Origin: Zerene cesonia | Lineage: Eukaryota; Arthropoda; Insecta; Lepidoptera; Pieridae | Length of the DNA: 64,000 bases | Assembly (NCBI RefSeq): GCF_012273895.1 | Contig: NC_052110.1 | Span: 2,542,001 to 2,606,000 of the forward strand | Direction of reading: 5' to 3' | Shown here: one piece after another, positions 23,211-34,780 of the stretch | How the letters are laid out: every line of letters begins with the position of its first letter | Numbering within the stretch: position 1 is the stretch's first letter | The notes under the pieces: model-generated | Seen by the model: the letters and a program-made list of their open reading frames with translations, nothing else | Told to the model about the DNA's origin: nothing | Databases searched by the model: none | Made by a program: the position numbers and the translations under genes

Positions 23211-25529
23211 CGTGATTATAAGAAATGTTGAAAAGGTAATGTTGTCATTTAGTCTCATTTTAAAATTTAGAGTTGTACCTCTCCATATACGTCTTTACCC
23301 ATTTTACGTACTAAATAATTGTTTATAGCTTTTCATTAGCGAATATTTTTAAAAGTGGATTTAGTATAATTGCATAGTCATTATTTTAAACAAAATTAAA
23401 CCCGTTCAAATTGTCAGATCTATACCAATGTTTCATACTAATTGATAACAACGCCAGTAATTACACGTATGTTAAAAGTTACGAGTTTCCACATCGCGAT
23501 GCCTTTGAACTTTGGCAAACATAATATGTCTATTGCCAAATTTATAGCTGAATAAATAAACAAGCAATTACTGTATTGTTTTATGTGCAAATATCGATGT
23601 TACTTAATGTTTAATGCATTCATTGCATAGCACGTTCCACACATCTGTTACTATGAGTTGCAACAAAAGACGCATTGTGAAAATTACGCAAGGGCGGTGA
23701 GAGTCTAAGTCTATGTCCGCCATTGTTTGTCACGCGCGGGAATTAACACATTTTTGAGTTATCATTTCGTTGCATCTAATTTGTGTCGAATGACGCTTTT
23801 GTATCTCGATCTTTTATGGCTATAGTACGTGAGTAATAGTATAGTTTTGTTATGAAGATTGGTTAAGGTTAAGGTAACTGAATATATATAATTTAATTCG
23901 ACGATGGACCAAAATTTTCAATACAATTGTCAAGCATTTGAAGTGCAATTTAATGATACTTATTAGGCTTTAGTATATCCGGTAATTTCCAGTTATTTCT
24001 ATAAATATGCTTGTATTATATGTAAAAATATAATCACATTGGTAGCGCACGTTCCCACCACTTGACAATTAATCAAATACACAATAATTACTTTATTGCA
24101 TATGCGTAAACGACTAATCCCAGTCGTTTCGACATCGTCACGTATTCGTCCCCAACGATATTTATCGCACATAATAAAACTTTACGTCCATTTAGATATA
24201 CCTAAGGGTTTATGTGTCGCATTCATAAAAGCACTTCGATATAAAAGGATACTTGATTTTGAAGATGATTTATTATTATTGTGTATATCCATTTATAAGA
24301 TTAGGTACTGCGTAAATACATAGACAAGACATTCAAAAAGTTTTATGATATAATTAAATTGTGTTTTTTGAACAAAAAAAAAAGGTTTTAAGAATATTCG
24401 TCGAATTAACGAATTAGTTTGAATATAAAACCTCTTAGAAATCCACTAGAAGTTATTTAATTACGTACATAATTACTCTTATTTGTATTATATTCGTTAA
24501 ATAAAATAAATATAATTGAACACGAAAGAAAAGGTAACGTGTAGTCGAATACAAATAATCAATAACATGTGTTATTTGATATCGTCGTAATGAACATAAT
24601 AAACTTTCATCACAGAACAAGATTCGTATCCCCATAAACTACGTCACTGTATCAATTTACCCAGAAATGAAATAATCAAACGTCTACAATCTAGTCAATG
24701 TAAGTAAATACTATATGGCATTAATCAAACTAATGATGACGAATTTTTCTTCGCTTTCCCTTATTTCTCTAAATCGTTTTTAAATATAAGTAATTATTTG
24801 TAGCTTATATGTGTATTTGGTCGTGAGAGAAAAATTCTAAGGGTATTTATGTTACTTGTCCGTCGCTCCCGTGTAGCCGTTAGTTCTTATCTTATTAAAT
24901 TTTGTTTTAAAGATATATCAGAGATGAATAGTTTAACTTTGGTATTTAATAAGTTTTACGTAGATAAAAGAAAAACCTATCACTCTTCATTTCAGAGTGT
25001 AAACCTAACATTTATTTCAGTATGTCTTAAAATGTCAACGATTTTATTTGAATTCTATTGGATGCAGTTGTAAATTTTATAATTTAGAAGTTATTGTCTA
25101 CTACAAATTTATGTTATTTATAGTTAACGGTTTGTTTTGCTGTTATAAATATATTCCCGTCCATAAAACATGACTTCCTTACAAGGTTTTTATTTATTTA
25201 CATTATTTATTTATACCTTTAAATATGTTAAAAGGATTATTTGTAAAGACCGAAATCGACCGCTACGACTGTTATATATCGAATTACTGGTGAAAAATAT
25301 AATACGTAGGAATCTTATCTGTCGGCCATCGCATATTTCATGTCTATGTATGTCCACACAGAATTACTTATTGATGTTAATACAATATTTATATTTTAGT
25401 CACATTTGCTCTCGCTGTGACCTGCGCATAAATATTGCACTTGCATCAGTTAATAATTACATACACAATATAAGATTAACGATAAGCAAAATAAAACATT
25501 GTTGTATCTATAAATCATGGTTTTTAATT
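23211..25529. other. AT-rich spacer
   Basis: No gene is supported. A 127-codon frame at 25170-25553 and a 75-codon frame at 24096-24323 are rich in I, L, Y, C and K, as random AT-rich frames are. Neither has splice context or a recognisable domain. A GC-richer patch with tccgccattgtttgtcacgc sits at 23690-23790. Confidence 0.45.
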
Positions 25530-25600
25530 ATTCCCGCGAATACGCGGGAATAAGTTTTAAATGCGCTGTCGGTTGTCGCCATTTTGAATTTTGAAATGAA
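25530..25600. repeat. Small palindrome next to a family G fragment
   Basis: attcccgcg / cgcgggaat form 9-bp arms around aata (25530-25551). Then ggttgtcgccattttgaatt follows, resembling the ggccatcttgaatttg at 26180. Together they look like a scrap of family G. Confidence 0.4.
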
Positions 25601-26154
25601 TAGACCAAGGAATTTTCTAAAACAGCCAAAGCAAAAGTTTATGGCTTTTTTGAAAATAAAATATTATTTGCATATATTATAAACATTTTCACTGTTTTAT
25701 TTAATGGAATATTTTACGTTTAAGACCTCCGTTACTTTAGAACACTTGAACTTTGTTTGATACATTTACAAATAGAACCATAAAGAAGAGAACCAAGTTT
25801 TCTTCAACGTATCGTGGAAATTATTTGATAGTATACAATACAAACAAACATACTCAAACACATAAAATACTGACATTACCTAAACTACTTATTATAATTG
25901 GCAATTAGCTCTGAATTAAACTACTTTCAACTACAAGCGCAGGCAGTATTATTAGGTTCTCATTGGCATACCGCTGAGGTTTTAATGGGATTAGGTATAT
26001 GAAGGAAGATGGTATAGCAATTACTGAAGTAAACACGAGGGCACGTATAATGTAGACCCTTGTCCTATTTGCGACGCTGTCGATGCATCAGCCGCTCGCG
26101 AATCTGTTATACTTTGCATAATGAAGTATGACCAATGAGCAAATAAATTAAATT

Positions 26155-26290
26155 AAATTGCACCCGGCCATTTTGTGTTGTCGGCCATCTTGAATTTGAA
26201 ATTTGACGTAGTGTGTAATATTTTACTAGTCAAGACTCTTTTGATACCCATATTGAGGGAATTGTGAAAATATATTGCATCTGACATTTT
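26155..26290 (+). repeat. Dispersed repeat family G (copy 2)
   Basis: cacccggccattttgtgttg, cggccatcttgaatttgaaa and ttgatacccatattgaggga are in the same order as in the related copy at 17343-17500. Confidence 0.5.
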
Positions 26291-26678
26291 ATTCATATTT
26301 ATATCAACAATTTAATTTATATAAATGTTAGTATTCAATTTAATTGCTTAAAGTAATTAATCGAAAATGATAGAAATATTACCTCTTGATCAGAAAATAG
26401 TTTCAATAGAAATTTTCCAACATGAAAAATAACACAAACATAACTAAAAGAAATTCATATGTATTAAAACAACATCCCTATATACGTTGATTTTAAAGTA
26501 ACAACATTCTATACATCATTCTCATATTTTACCACCAAAAGTCGATGACCTATAGAATCAATATTTTATTGAAAACTTAAACAATCCACTACAACACAAA
26601 CGACTATACTCGATAACTAAGATTTATTTCGTAAAATAGTTTGTAGGATGCGCTCTTGCTTTAGCGAAACACTTAACA

Positions 26679-26752
26679 TTATTCAGAGTCCACAATAGTA
26701 TCGGATACCAGCGCTCCCAGGCTACAGTCACGCTTTTTGGCTTCCTTACAAT
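26679..26752 (-). CDS. Candidate terminal coding exon of an unidentified gene
   Basis: An acceptor (tattgcag) is followed by 74 nt open in the frame CKEAKKRDCSLGALVSD... to TAA at 26681-26679. A canonical AATAAA lies 51 nt further (26628-26623), as expected for the end of a gene. The exon is GC-richer than its flanks and reads like real protein, with two cysteines and a charged start. I recognise no family. The acceptor's pyrimidine tract is weak. No upstream partner exon could be identified on the minus strand between here and 29000, so the exon is an orphan. Confidence 0.33.
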
Positions 26753-28118
26753 CTGCAATACTTGATATTTCATTATATTTAGAATTTCACTATAGGATAT
26801 TATGTAATTGTTAAGAATTATTTCTATTTATTTAAGCCATTTTATTTGCTACAGACTAACGCTAACGATTTACACAATTTTAGAAAGGATGTAGTATTAT
26901 ATAAAATAATGTAAAGGCATTTCATGTAATGAATTTGACACACGGATTTAAATTATCTATAAATAAATAAAAACTGAAATATTTTAAGCGTCTGTGGATT
27001 TGCGTTCGAATTTCAAAGTCCACCGCCCGCCTATCTCATTTCACTTTTAAGAACACGTTTTAAGAGATTTAAAAATAGAACTCTAATATGAATTAATAGT
27101 CTTGTAGTGTTGACATTTACATGAGGTTTTGGTTAAAAAAGTGAGTTTCTACGCTCGGCATATTTAGTTTTGGAGTGTGAAAAATCGCGTTTACGACGGT
27201 CTGCGGTTGTTATAAGTAATACGAATTTGTTCGCATTACGTACTAATTCCCTTGCAGCTGTGTTGCCACACGTGATTTTCGTTTTGTAATCTAAGAAAAC
27301 AAATTGCGACTGTTAAAGATTGCCATCATTATCTTTGTAAAATGTTCTGTTCTTCTATTTTCGTTCTGTTCAATAATGTTTAAGCGTTGTTTTTGTATGT
27401 ATGTATTTGTAAATAATCACGACTTTTATGAGAAAATAATCGTATATGACCTACTTTGTTTATATACTTTTAAATCAATATCGTCTTTCATAACATCTCA
27501 TCATCTAACATCTTCTATCTCGTCTCCATGTAGTATAAAGAATGAATTCTAATTAGCAGTGTTAATAGTACTAACAGACCTTTAATGAAACGTCTCAAAT
27601 TAAGGTATTTTTAACTGAGGTTCTCATTGACAAGCTGTGCTCCTATAAATTAATAAAATAAAGGCGTCAGTCGAATGTGAAAGCAATTTTGCCGTCCCGT
27701 ACGCAGTTCATTTGGCTAATTGCTTCCTGACACAATAAATACTATGTGAGAACATTTATTGATCGTAAACATCTTTTAGTGACAAAAGTGTCGACGTGTA
27801 CACTAAGGAATGGATGTTTTGCCACTAATTGGCGTAATGACGAACTTAAATGGCGCGATGGGTTTTTGTGTTATAAATTATGGATTGTTAGGACTCGTAC
27901 TATGTTAGTATAGTGCACGGCGCCTGATTGTAAATTTAAATTGTACTTTTCTAAACTAGAAAGTCTAAACACATTTTCCATTCATTTTAATCTAATTAAG
28001 CAAATCTTGTTATTTGATAAGAATTAAATTTGTTATATTATTATTTATCGGTTTAGGTTTAAGTTTCTTTCTTTAATATGCTAAGATAACTAAGACATTG
28101 ACATAATTGTTATAGATA
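26753..28118. other. AT-rich spacer with an enhancer-like patch
   Basis: No gene is seen. The part at 27655-27860 (tttggctaattgcttcctg, gtcgacgtgtacactaagg, gccactaattggcgtaatg) has balanced composition without open frames, as in a conserved non-coding element. If the exon at 26752-26679 is real, this could be its last intron. Confidence 0.35.
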
Positions 28119-28224
28119 AACTTACGATATATTAACTTTTAAGTTAAAATATCGTAAGTTATAGTATCGAACAGTAGTTATTAACTTTTAAGTTATAGTA
28201 TCGAATAATTTATTATTCGATATC
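28119..28224. repeat. Cluster of inverted and direct repeats
   Basis: A 42-bp near-perfect palindrome (28119-28160, arms starting aacttacgatat) is followed by the word aagttatagtatcgaa twice (from 28157 and 28190) and a further inverted repeat, tatcgaataa / ttattcgata (28199-28222). Local foldback duplication is the likely origin. Confidence 0.85.
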
Positions 28225-28389
28225 AAAATATAAGAAAGAATATCTAGTATCTAAACAACGTGACTATCAAGGCACGCCCTCAAAAACAAATTATGCTGAG
28301 CCGAAACATCAATGTTTTACCGACAAAATAAACGATATTAATACGAATACATTTATATTATAATCGCATCGTGTATACCACAGTTCACG

Positions 28390-28470
28390 ATGTAAGGGCA
28401 CGAGCCCACGGTCGTGTCGCACGTGCGTGTGTCGCGTGCCTTATGCTCCGTCTTCACAGGGCCACAGATT
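28390..28470. repeat. GC-rich probable transposon fragment
   Basis: Contains gggcacgagcccacgg, cgtgtcgcacgtgcgtgtg and tccgtcttcacagggcc, a CpG-rich patch with internal complementarity in AT-rich DNA. It resembles the ends of small DNA transposons, but I cannot name it. A possibly related patch is at 29095-29175. Confidence 0.3.
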
Positions 28471-28645
28471 ACTAAATAGTAACTAAGCAACGATACACGT
28501 GAATATGCGAGAGATCCTATAGGGATGTGTGTACATTGACTTTCGAAAACCTCTCCTTACATCTTTACAGGAAACTTGCCTATAAATATTAGTAAACTTT
28601 GTTGTTTTATCGGTTGATATATAGATTCAGTCAAATAATAGGAAA

Positions 28646-28824
28646 CAGGGTGAAGGAAAACATCGTGAGGAAACCGGCATGTCCAAGAATCAAAAGTTCG
28701 ACGACATGCGACATCTGCCAACCCGCACTTGGCCAGCGTGGTGGATTATGGCCTGAACCCTCATAGGAGGCTTGTGTCCCAGCAGTGGGAACATATATGG
28801 GCTGATGATGATGATATGATGATG
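28646..28824 (+). mobile_element. tRNA-derived SINE family D, 5'-truncated (copy 1)
   Basis: Matches the body and tail of the SINE at 41428-41730: gtgaaggaaaacatcgtgag, accggcatgtcc, gccaacccgcacttggcc, cccagcagtgggaacatata, ending in GATGAT units. The word ataggaaa flanks both sides (28638-28645 and 28825-28832), a target-site duplication. The tRNA-like head is missing, as with incomplete reverse transcription. Confidence 0.85.
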
Positions 28825-29663
28825 ATAGGAAATAAGCAAGATATTGTGACATTACCGAAGACCGCCTTTTGAACTGTTAAAAGAGAATTTTGAGAAAACC
28901 AAGCAAGATACCCCTTAAGTAAATAAGTAAAACCCTTTTTAACTATAGCGAAATAACTTACCAATTAATATCTTTCGGAATATAAGTTTTGATTTATACA
29001 CACCACAGAAACTAAAATTGTACTAATGAATACTGGGCAAAGTATTACCCAATGTATATTATCACCAGAAGAAAAAAAAACCAGAAATAATAAAGGCCCA
29101 TTCACATAAACTTGCCAGGCGTTTTGTGTGGATACGACATTATGTGTCGTGTTCCGCCGCCCGGGCCTAATCGGTCCCGAATGATAATCAGCTTTTGTTT
29201 TCTAAAGAAATCCTCTTTGAACTTGTAATTGATTCGTATTTATTGGTTACATGTAAACATGCCATTCGCGTTTCCTTGCCGCTTTGCTTGTATATGCTTA
29301 TTTCGATATATTGAGTTGGATTGTAAAATAATTGTTTCAATAAGCTGTTCATTTCGATGAGAGTGTCTTATTTTTTTGTGTTTTTTTGTATTGTTACTCC
29401 TATGAAGACATATGAAATACGAGTGTTATATTAAAAAATTGTTTACTTTTTAATCTACCTTCTTTTTATCAGTCATTTAATACTCCATGTAGTATAAAGA
29501 ATACGAATAATCGATGCTGTGTGTTATTTAACGTATAAAATAGCTGATAGGTGATACATCTTTATGCATAAAGCTTCGGTGTGTACCACAAGGATAATTT
29601 GGCGCATCACACTTTATAAAACAATTATTTTACATTTTTCTCTCCTAAACTGATCCTATCCTA

Positions 29664-29846
29664 TCCTACTAATATTATATATGCGAAAGTTTGTAAGTAC
29701 TCTTTCACGCAAAAGCTACTGAACCGATTGCAATCAAATTTGGTACGTAGACAGCTGGACAACTCGAATAACATATAAGCAACTTTATATCCCGATATTC
29801 CTACGGGATACAGACTTACTAGGGTGAAACCGCGGGGCGCAGCTAG
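29664..29846 (+). mobile_element. Helitron-like non-autonomous element (copy 4)
   Basis: TCCTACTAATATTATATATG to gcgcagCTAG, preceded by A and followed by T. Lacks about 15 bp of the gtgtgtttgtt stretch present in other copies, a small internal deletion. Confidence 0.83.
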
Positions 29847-31673
29847 TAGTGCAAAAAATACTAATATGGACTTCAGCCATACTCAAAAATATTATTAGTA
29901 TATTTAGTGGAAGGAAAATCATTGAAATATCGATATTTAAGATTTATATTTTTGGGTGAATATTTATTTTAAGCATGACTTTACAGAAATTTTAAATATT
30001 AGGGTTTTATTTAGGGATATATTTCCAGCTTTCGTATCTAAAGCACAGTGGCCATTTCGTTTGAAATTATGACAAAAACAATAACTGATAACTATTGCAA
30101 ATACTCTATAAGTTTTACGAATTTGGTACATTATTTAAAAGTCCTATAAAACTAAGCTTTTACAAACCTACTTAATGATGTGTCGTGAAACATATATCAG
30201 AAAAACAATATTAATACGTTTATAAAACTAAAAAAATTTGTTATGTTTGTAAACAGATTTATGAATGTAAATATTATCTATTCTACGGAAATTTTACGAC
30301 CATCACCTACATAAACACACATTTCTACGACCATATACACTTTTAATTAACAATTGTCCACCGCGGCCAAACAAACAACATATTTCACCCGACTTAACAG
30401 CCTCTGATACAAAACTTAAACGATTTATCTAAAAAAACATATAAACCCACTCACAAACAAACTGTCATTTGAAGGAATCTTGTTCTCACACTCAAATTTA
30501 TATGCTAATACCGATTTAAGTAATCGTCGCGCCCACCTCTGACACTGAGTCCTTGTCCTTATAATTATCCGCGATAACGAGGTAACCCATTACTTGTGTA
30601 CTGGCCTAATGCGCGCGGCTGACGTGTGTAATAGGCTTTATCTGTACCATAGAGTAATTACTTTTTTATATCTAACGGTGACGATGGTGATGCTCGTTTA
30701 TGGTTTAAGATCAAATCGAATAGTGTTAACTTTACTCAACTTTCCTTTTTATTGTTTGATATTTAATTGTGACTATTACAATTATAGTAACAATCGATTA
30801 AATAATTAATTCAGTAAAATTTCAGTTTAAAAATCAATCGCCATTCGATTAAATAATTTTGTCTTGAATTGATAACTATTTCAAGCTATTAATCTTGAAA
30901 TTTGGTAATATATATAAATACACGTAACTTCATAGATATTTTCTTTCTTATACCTTATTATTTTCGTTCATATTTTCAATATAATTATAAGTTCGTTGGA
31001 TTTTAATTTAATATCACATTGAAACATCTGCGATCTTTGTATTCAATAGGTTTTTCTATGCAAATGAACGCAATATGTTGTTTCAAATAGAAACTTCTAG
31101 AAATAATTGTAAAGGTCATGTCATAAGGTCATGCTAGATCGCACTTGTAACAATTGATTAGTTAGCCGTTAGCCCTTGCGTGTGAGATAAAGTCGATTTT
31201 TATTGTAATTTATTTGTGTATATCATGAAACGGGTGGGCACTTGTGCTGATCTTATTGTTTTAAATTAGTTTTTATAATTTGTAAGACGTTATTAAAAGA
31301 ATTGCTTAGGTAAAAAAAAAAACTCTTTTTTTTATAGGATCCTAACTGTAGTATATTTTTTATGTAGTTTCAGCTGCATAAAAGACATTTTTTATCGTTA
31401 ATCTTTCTCGTCACTTCTGTTTTATTTTCAACTGACTGATAAAAAAGGAGGAGCTTTTCATTTGGACTATTTCATTTGTTTTTTAGCTCAGAACCGATTG
31501 TGATGATTCTTTTTTTATTTGATCGTTATTACCTCCCGATTAGTTAGATTAAAATTTCGTGTATCTCGCTTAATAAGTTTTTGTTAGAAAATAGTTATTT
31601 TAAGGCTCAGAGAGCCCTAATATATTCTCTCTTAATTTCAAATCATAATTTTTTGTAAGATTTATCCACACTT
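29847..31673. other. AT-rich spacer
   Basis: No gene is seen. A weak family K relative is at 31435-31560 (gctcagaaccgattgtgatg). The string cgcgcccacctctga at 30527-30541 resembles a hAT transposon terminal repeat in reverse, without a partner. Confidence 0.4.
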
Positions 31674-31683
31674 AGACATACAC

Positions 31684-31972
31684 ATAAGCAGTGGTGGCTC
31701 AGTGGTGAGACCCTCGGACTTCAAAATCGATAAGTTGGGGTTGGGAGAGTACAGGAAAAAATTGAATTTTTCAATTTATCTGCACATGTGGATAACATCA
31801 CCACTGCTCGAAACGGTGAAGGAAAACATCGTGATGAAACCGGCATGTCTGAAAATAAAAAAATCGTATGTGACATCTGCCAACCCGCACTTGACCAGTG
31901 TGGTGGATTTTGGCCTGAACTCTCATAGGTCTGTGACCCAGCAGTAGGAACACATATGGGCTGATGATGATG
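31684..31972 (+). mobile_element. tRNA-derived SINE family D, full length (copy 2)
   Basis: Head with an A-box-like tggctcagtggtgaga, body as in copy 4, and a GATGATGATGA tail. The perfect duplication agacatacac (31674-31683 and 31973-31982) proves retroposition. The B box (ggttgggagag) has decayed. Open frames of 63-85 codons here come from the SINE. Confidence 0.9.
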
Positions 31973-31982
31973 AGACATACAC

Positions 31983-33179
31983 CATTCATTACAACTTTAC
32001 ATTATTACATTCTTAGAAATGACGATATTGCTGTGATGATAATACAGCAGCGGTACGCTTTTTTATTTGGCACAATAATTATACATCAATAGAAAACCAT
32101 TTATGACCGTACATTTGTACATTTAGTGGCAAATAAAATGTGCAATCACACAAAGGACCAGATTGCGCACCGTAAACTCCAAATGCAATTGACATCACGG
32201 AAATACACCTTTCCTATGTGACACCGTTGTTCGGTGATTGAAGATATTTAAATGGGTTTTTGGGTTAGTTTTAAAGGTGTATTCAATTGTTTGTCACTAT
32301 CAACTGCTCCAGTTATACAATCAAAATTGTTGCTTTTTTGAGATATAGATGACCTTTAATTTCTGTTTTGTTTGCCTTTTCATTAATTAATTTTATTCTT
32401 TCGTAACGATTACATGAAGAACGAAACTTAAAGCTAATCAGAATAGTTTTCTATTAATGTGAGTGTTCTCATTAATAAAAAAAATGCTGGTAAACAAAGG
32501 GACTTCATAAAGTAGTTTTAGAAAACAGATATACCTTGCCACACAAGTCGGCTTTTTTAAACGTACGTCAATTATGATTGATTTAATACTAATATATTCG
32601 TAGCATATTTTCCTAAACGATCTCATCGTAAAGTCAAGGTGTGATCCTATCAGCTAACTTAGTATAGTTGCACGGAAACGGCGGCAGATGGTAAAGGGTT
32701 GGAGTGTTTGACACCTAGCCGTCTATTGTTGTTGATTGTTACCGAATTGTGGAAAAAACGCAACCACGACGCCCGCTGGTTCGTAGATTATGGCCAGGGC
32801 CGGATTCAGGGCGGAATTTTCATTTAATTTTTTTATTTTTCAACGTGTGTTAGGTTAGTCAAGATTGTTTTGAAGGGTTTTATCTGAATGAATTTCTTGC
32901 GTAAAAGCAATTTTTTTTTTTATTATAAGTTAATGATAGTAGTTTTTTTTACTGTTATAAAATTATTGTATTATTATTGTTATAAATTGTAAAATATGGT
33001 ATGCTGTAATGAGATTACAGGCGTATCATTCTATGATGTAATGTTTCATTGCTTATTCAACGTACCGATACTGGTATTTGATATAAAAATTTAATGTGTG
33101 TGCCTTAATATTCCATTTTTGTTCGGCAAACATCTATAAATCCACATATAATAATATTCAAAATGTTATTTATATCTGC
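31983..33179. other. AT-rich spacer with unclassified patches
   Basis: No gene is seen. The part at 32060-32260 (ccatttatgaccgtacatttg, gaccagattgcgcaccg) looks like a conserved non-coding element. At 32640-32810 lies an unclassified GC-richer patch (acggcggcagatgg, cacgacgcccgctggttcg, ggccagggccggattc) that resembles the end of a transposon. Confidence 0.35.
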
Positions 33180-33256
33180 AACAAGCCCGCCCTGCGCCGG
33201 CCAGTGCGCGCGCGCACGTGCCCATGTCATTATTATATAGACGCAACGTTCGTCAC
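33180..33256 (+). promoter_or_regulatory. GC-rich patch with Z-DNA-prone run and TATA box
   Basis: aagcccgccctgcgccggcc precedes gtgcgcgcgcgcacgtgc, 18 bases of strict purine-pyrimidine alternation, then cattattatatagacgcaac. The TATATAG lies about 28 bp ahead of gtcacgcagtatg, which is followed by a donor-like gtaagc. This could be a core promoter with a short first exon. No downstream exon was identified. Confidence 0.25.
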
Positions 33257-33329
33257 GCAGTATGGTAAGCAGTTGTCTTTTACACGACTGCCTCTATTAT
33301 GTCACATTTGTATCCAGAAACCGTATTAA

Positions 33330-34593
33330 ATCATTTATTATTTATGTGTATCAGTGGATTGTATTGTTATGTTTATAATGGTTAATTAAAAACTCATCTA
33401 CTCACATAATTAAAAAAAAAATCTTATTCTAACCAAGCCTACGTGACCTGGAGAGATGTTGTTTTATCTGTGAATGACATAGATGATATAATAATATAGA
33501 TAATACAATTGAATAATTTAACATGTGCTATGTTACATACGATAACGAAATAACATTTTAGTATTTTGTATTGTTTTTACTATACTACCCTAGAACGAGA
33601 GTTGTAATTTTTGAGTCTTTGTATGTTGATTCTTTTTTCTCTTCGTAGCATAAATGGAATACTTTGAAATAAAAGTCTACATTTATAATTTAGTAAATAT
33701 TAAAATGGCGTATCTTCTACATTAATAAAAATAAATAAGCATACACAATTTTTAAATTGTCGCCCGCGCCGTCGCAGTATACCCAGTGAAGTCACACATG
33801 GGTAGGCAAGTCATTTAGATTTTTTCTTATAATTTCGTGCACCTTTCGTCATTAAAGACTTTTAGGGTAAATTATGTTATAAATTATAAGGGTGGTGATA
33901 ATTTGGAAGCTACCGTTCAACCCTTCTCGATGTTTTAGAGCAACAAAAAATGAGCCGTTGGTAATGGTCAGATAGATTTTGGTTGGTTTACCTCGTGCTG
34001 TTTGTGACCGTTAAGGAAGGGTTATTTTGGGGAGGTTTTTATTGTGAATATTATTATCATGATTATCTGATGTGAAGTTTAAATGGTCATTTTGGGCATT
34101 TCTAACCGTTTTATAGGAAAAATAATATCTAATAAATTTTTTTTTATAGTAATAACTGCCAATACGCATTTGATTACAAATACCAATTTTGTGGAAAATA
34201 TAAACTGAATTAGAAAATAGTTCGTTATATCCGTTTCTACGGGTAATTTATAAGTTTGTAACAAGGTTTATATAGTAGTATAAAACTGAATATATATCTC
34301 AAAATGTATATAAACATAATAAAGTTTTTATGATTAAGAATATGAATGTCACAATTTGAATTTTATCGCTGCAAAATCAATTAAGTATCGTGCTTTACAA
34401 ACATGATAAAGACATAAAACTATTATCGGCTGCTAACAACAACGATGTCTAGACATGCGTATATTTTATATTAATAAAATACACTAATAAATTTATTATG
34501 TAACTGGAGGAAAAAAGTTGTGTAGTTATAAAACAACTCAAGGTAAAGAGTATTCCATAACCTACTTTTTGAATTTATGTAATTGTATTTCTT
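33330..34593. other. AT-rich spacer
   Basis: Nothing recognisable is seen. Confidence 0.5.
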
Positions 34594-34780
34594 TTATGTC
34601 ACAGTCGGCAATGAAGCTGGTGGATCGCCTGATGGTAAGCGCTACCACCGCCCATGAACATTTATAGAGGCATGAGGTCCATTGCAGACCTTACGCCTCT
34701 ACAAATGGATTGCCGATTTTTTGGGAAGGGTAGACGAGAGGAATAAAGGAAAGGAATGGGAAGGGTAAGGAAAAGGATAT
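34594..34780 (+). repeat. Family A repeat, truncated
   Basis: cggcaatgaagctggtggatcg, cctgatggtaagcgctaccacc, cgcccatgaacatttataga and the purine-rich middle match 12117-12444. The cggcgtgaaatag and cagctcgc half is missing. Confidence 0.75.

Noticed and set aside
24096..24323. 75-codon plus frame starting with a basic segment
   Set aside because: No Kozak support, no domain, and an AT-rich composition after the first 30 codons.
25170..25553. 127-codon open frame on the plus strand, the longest gap-free frame in the window
   Set aside because: Composition is that of translated AT-rich DNA (I, L, Y, C, N, K). It has no signal, domain, intron signals or GC rise, and runs into a small repeat at its end.
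31702..31978. Overlapping 60-85-codon frames on both strands
   Set aside because: They fall inside a SINE proven by its target-site duplication.
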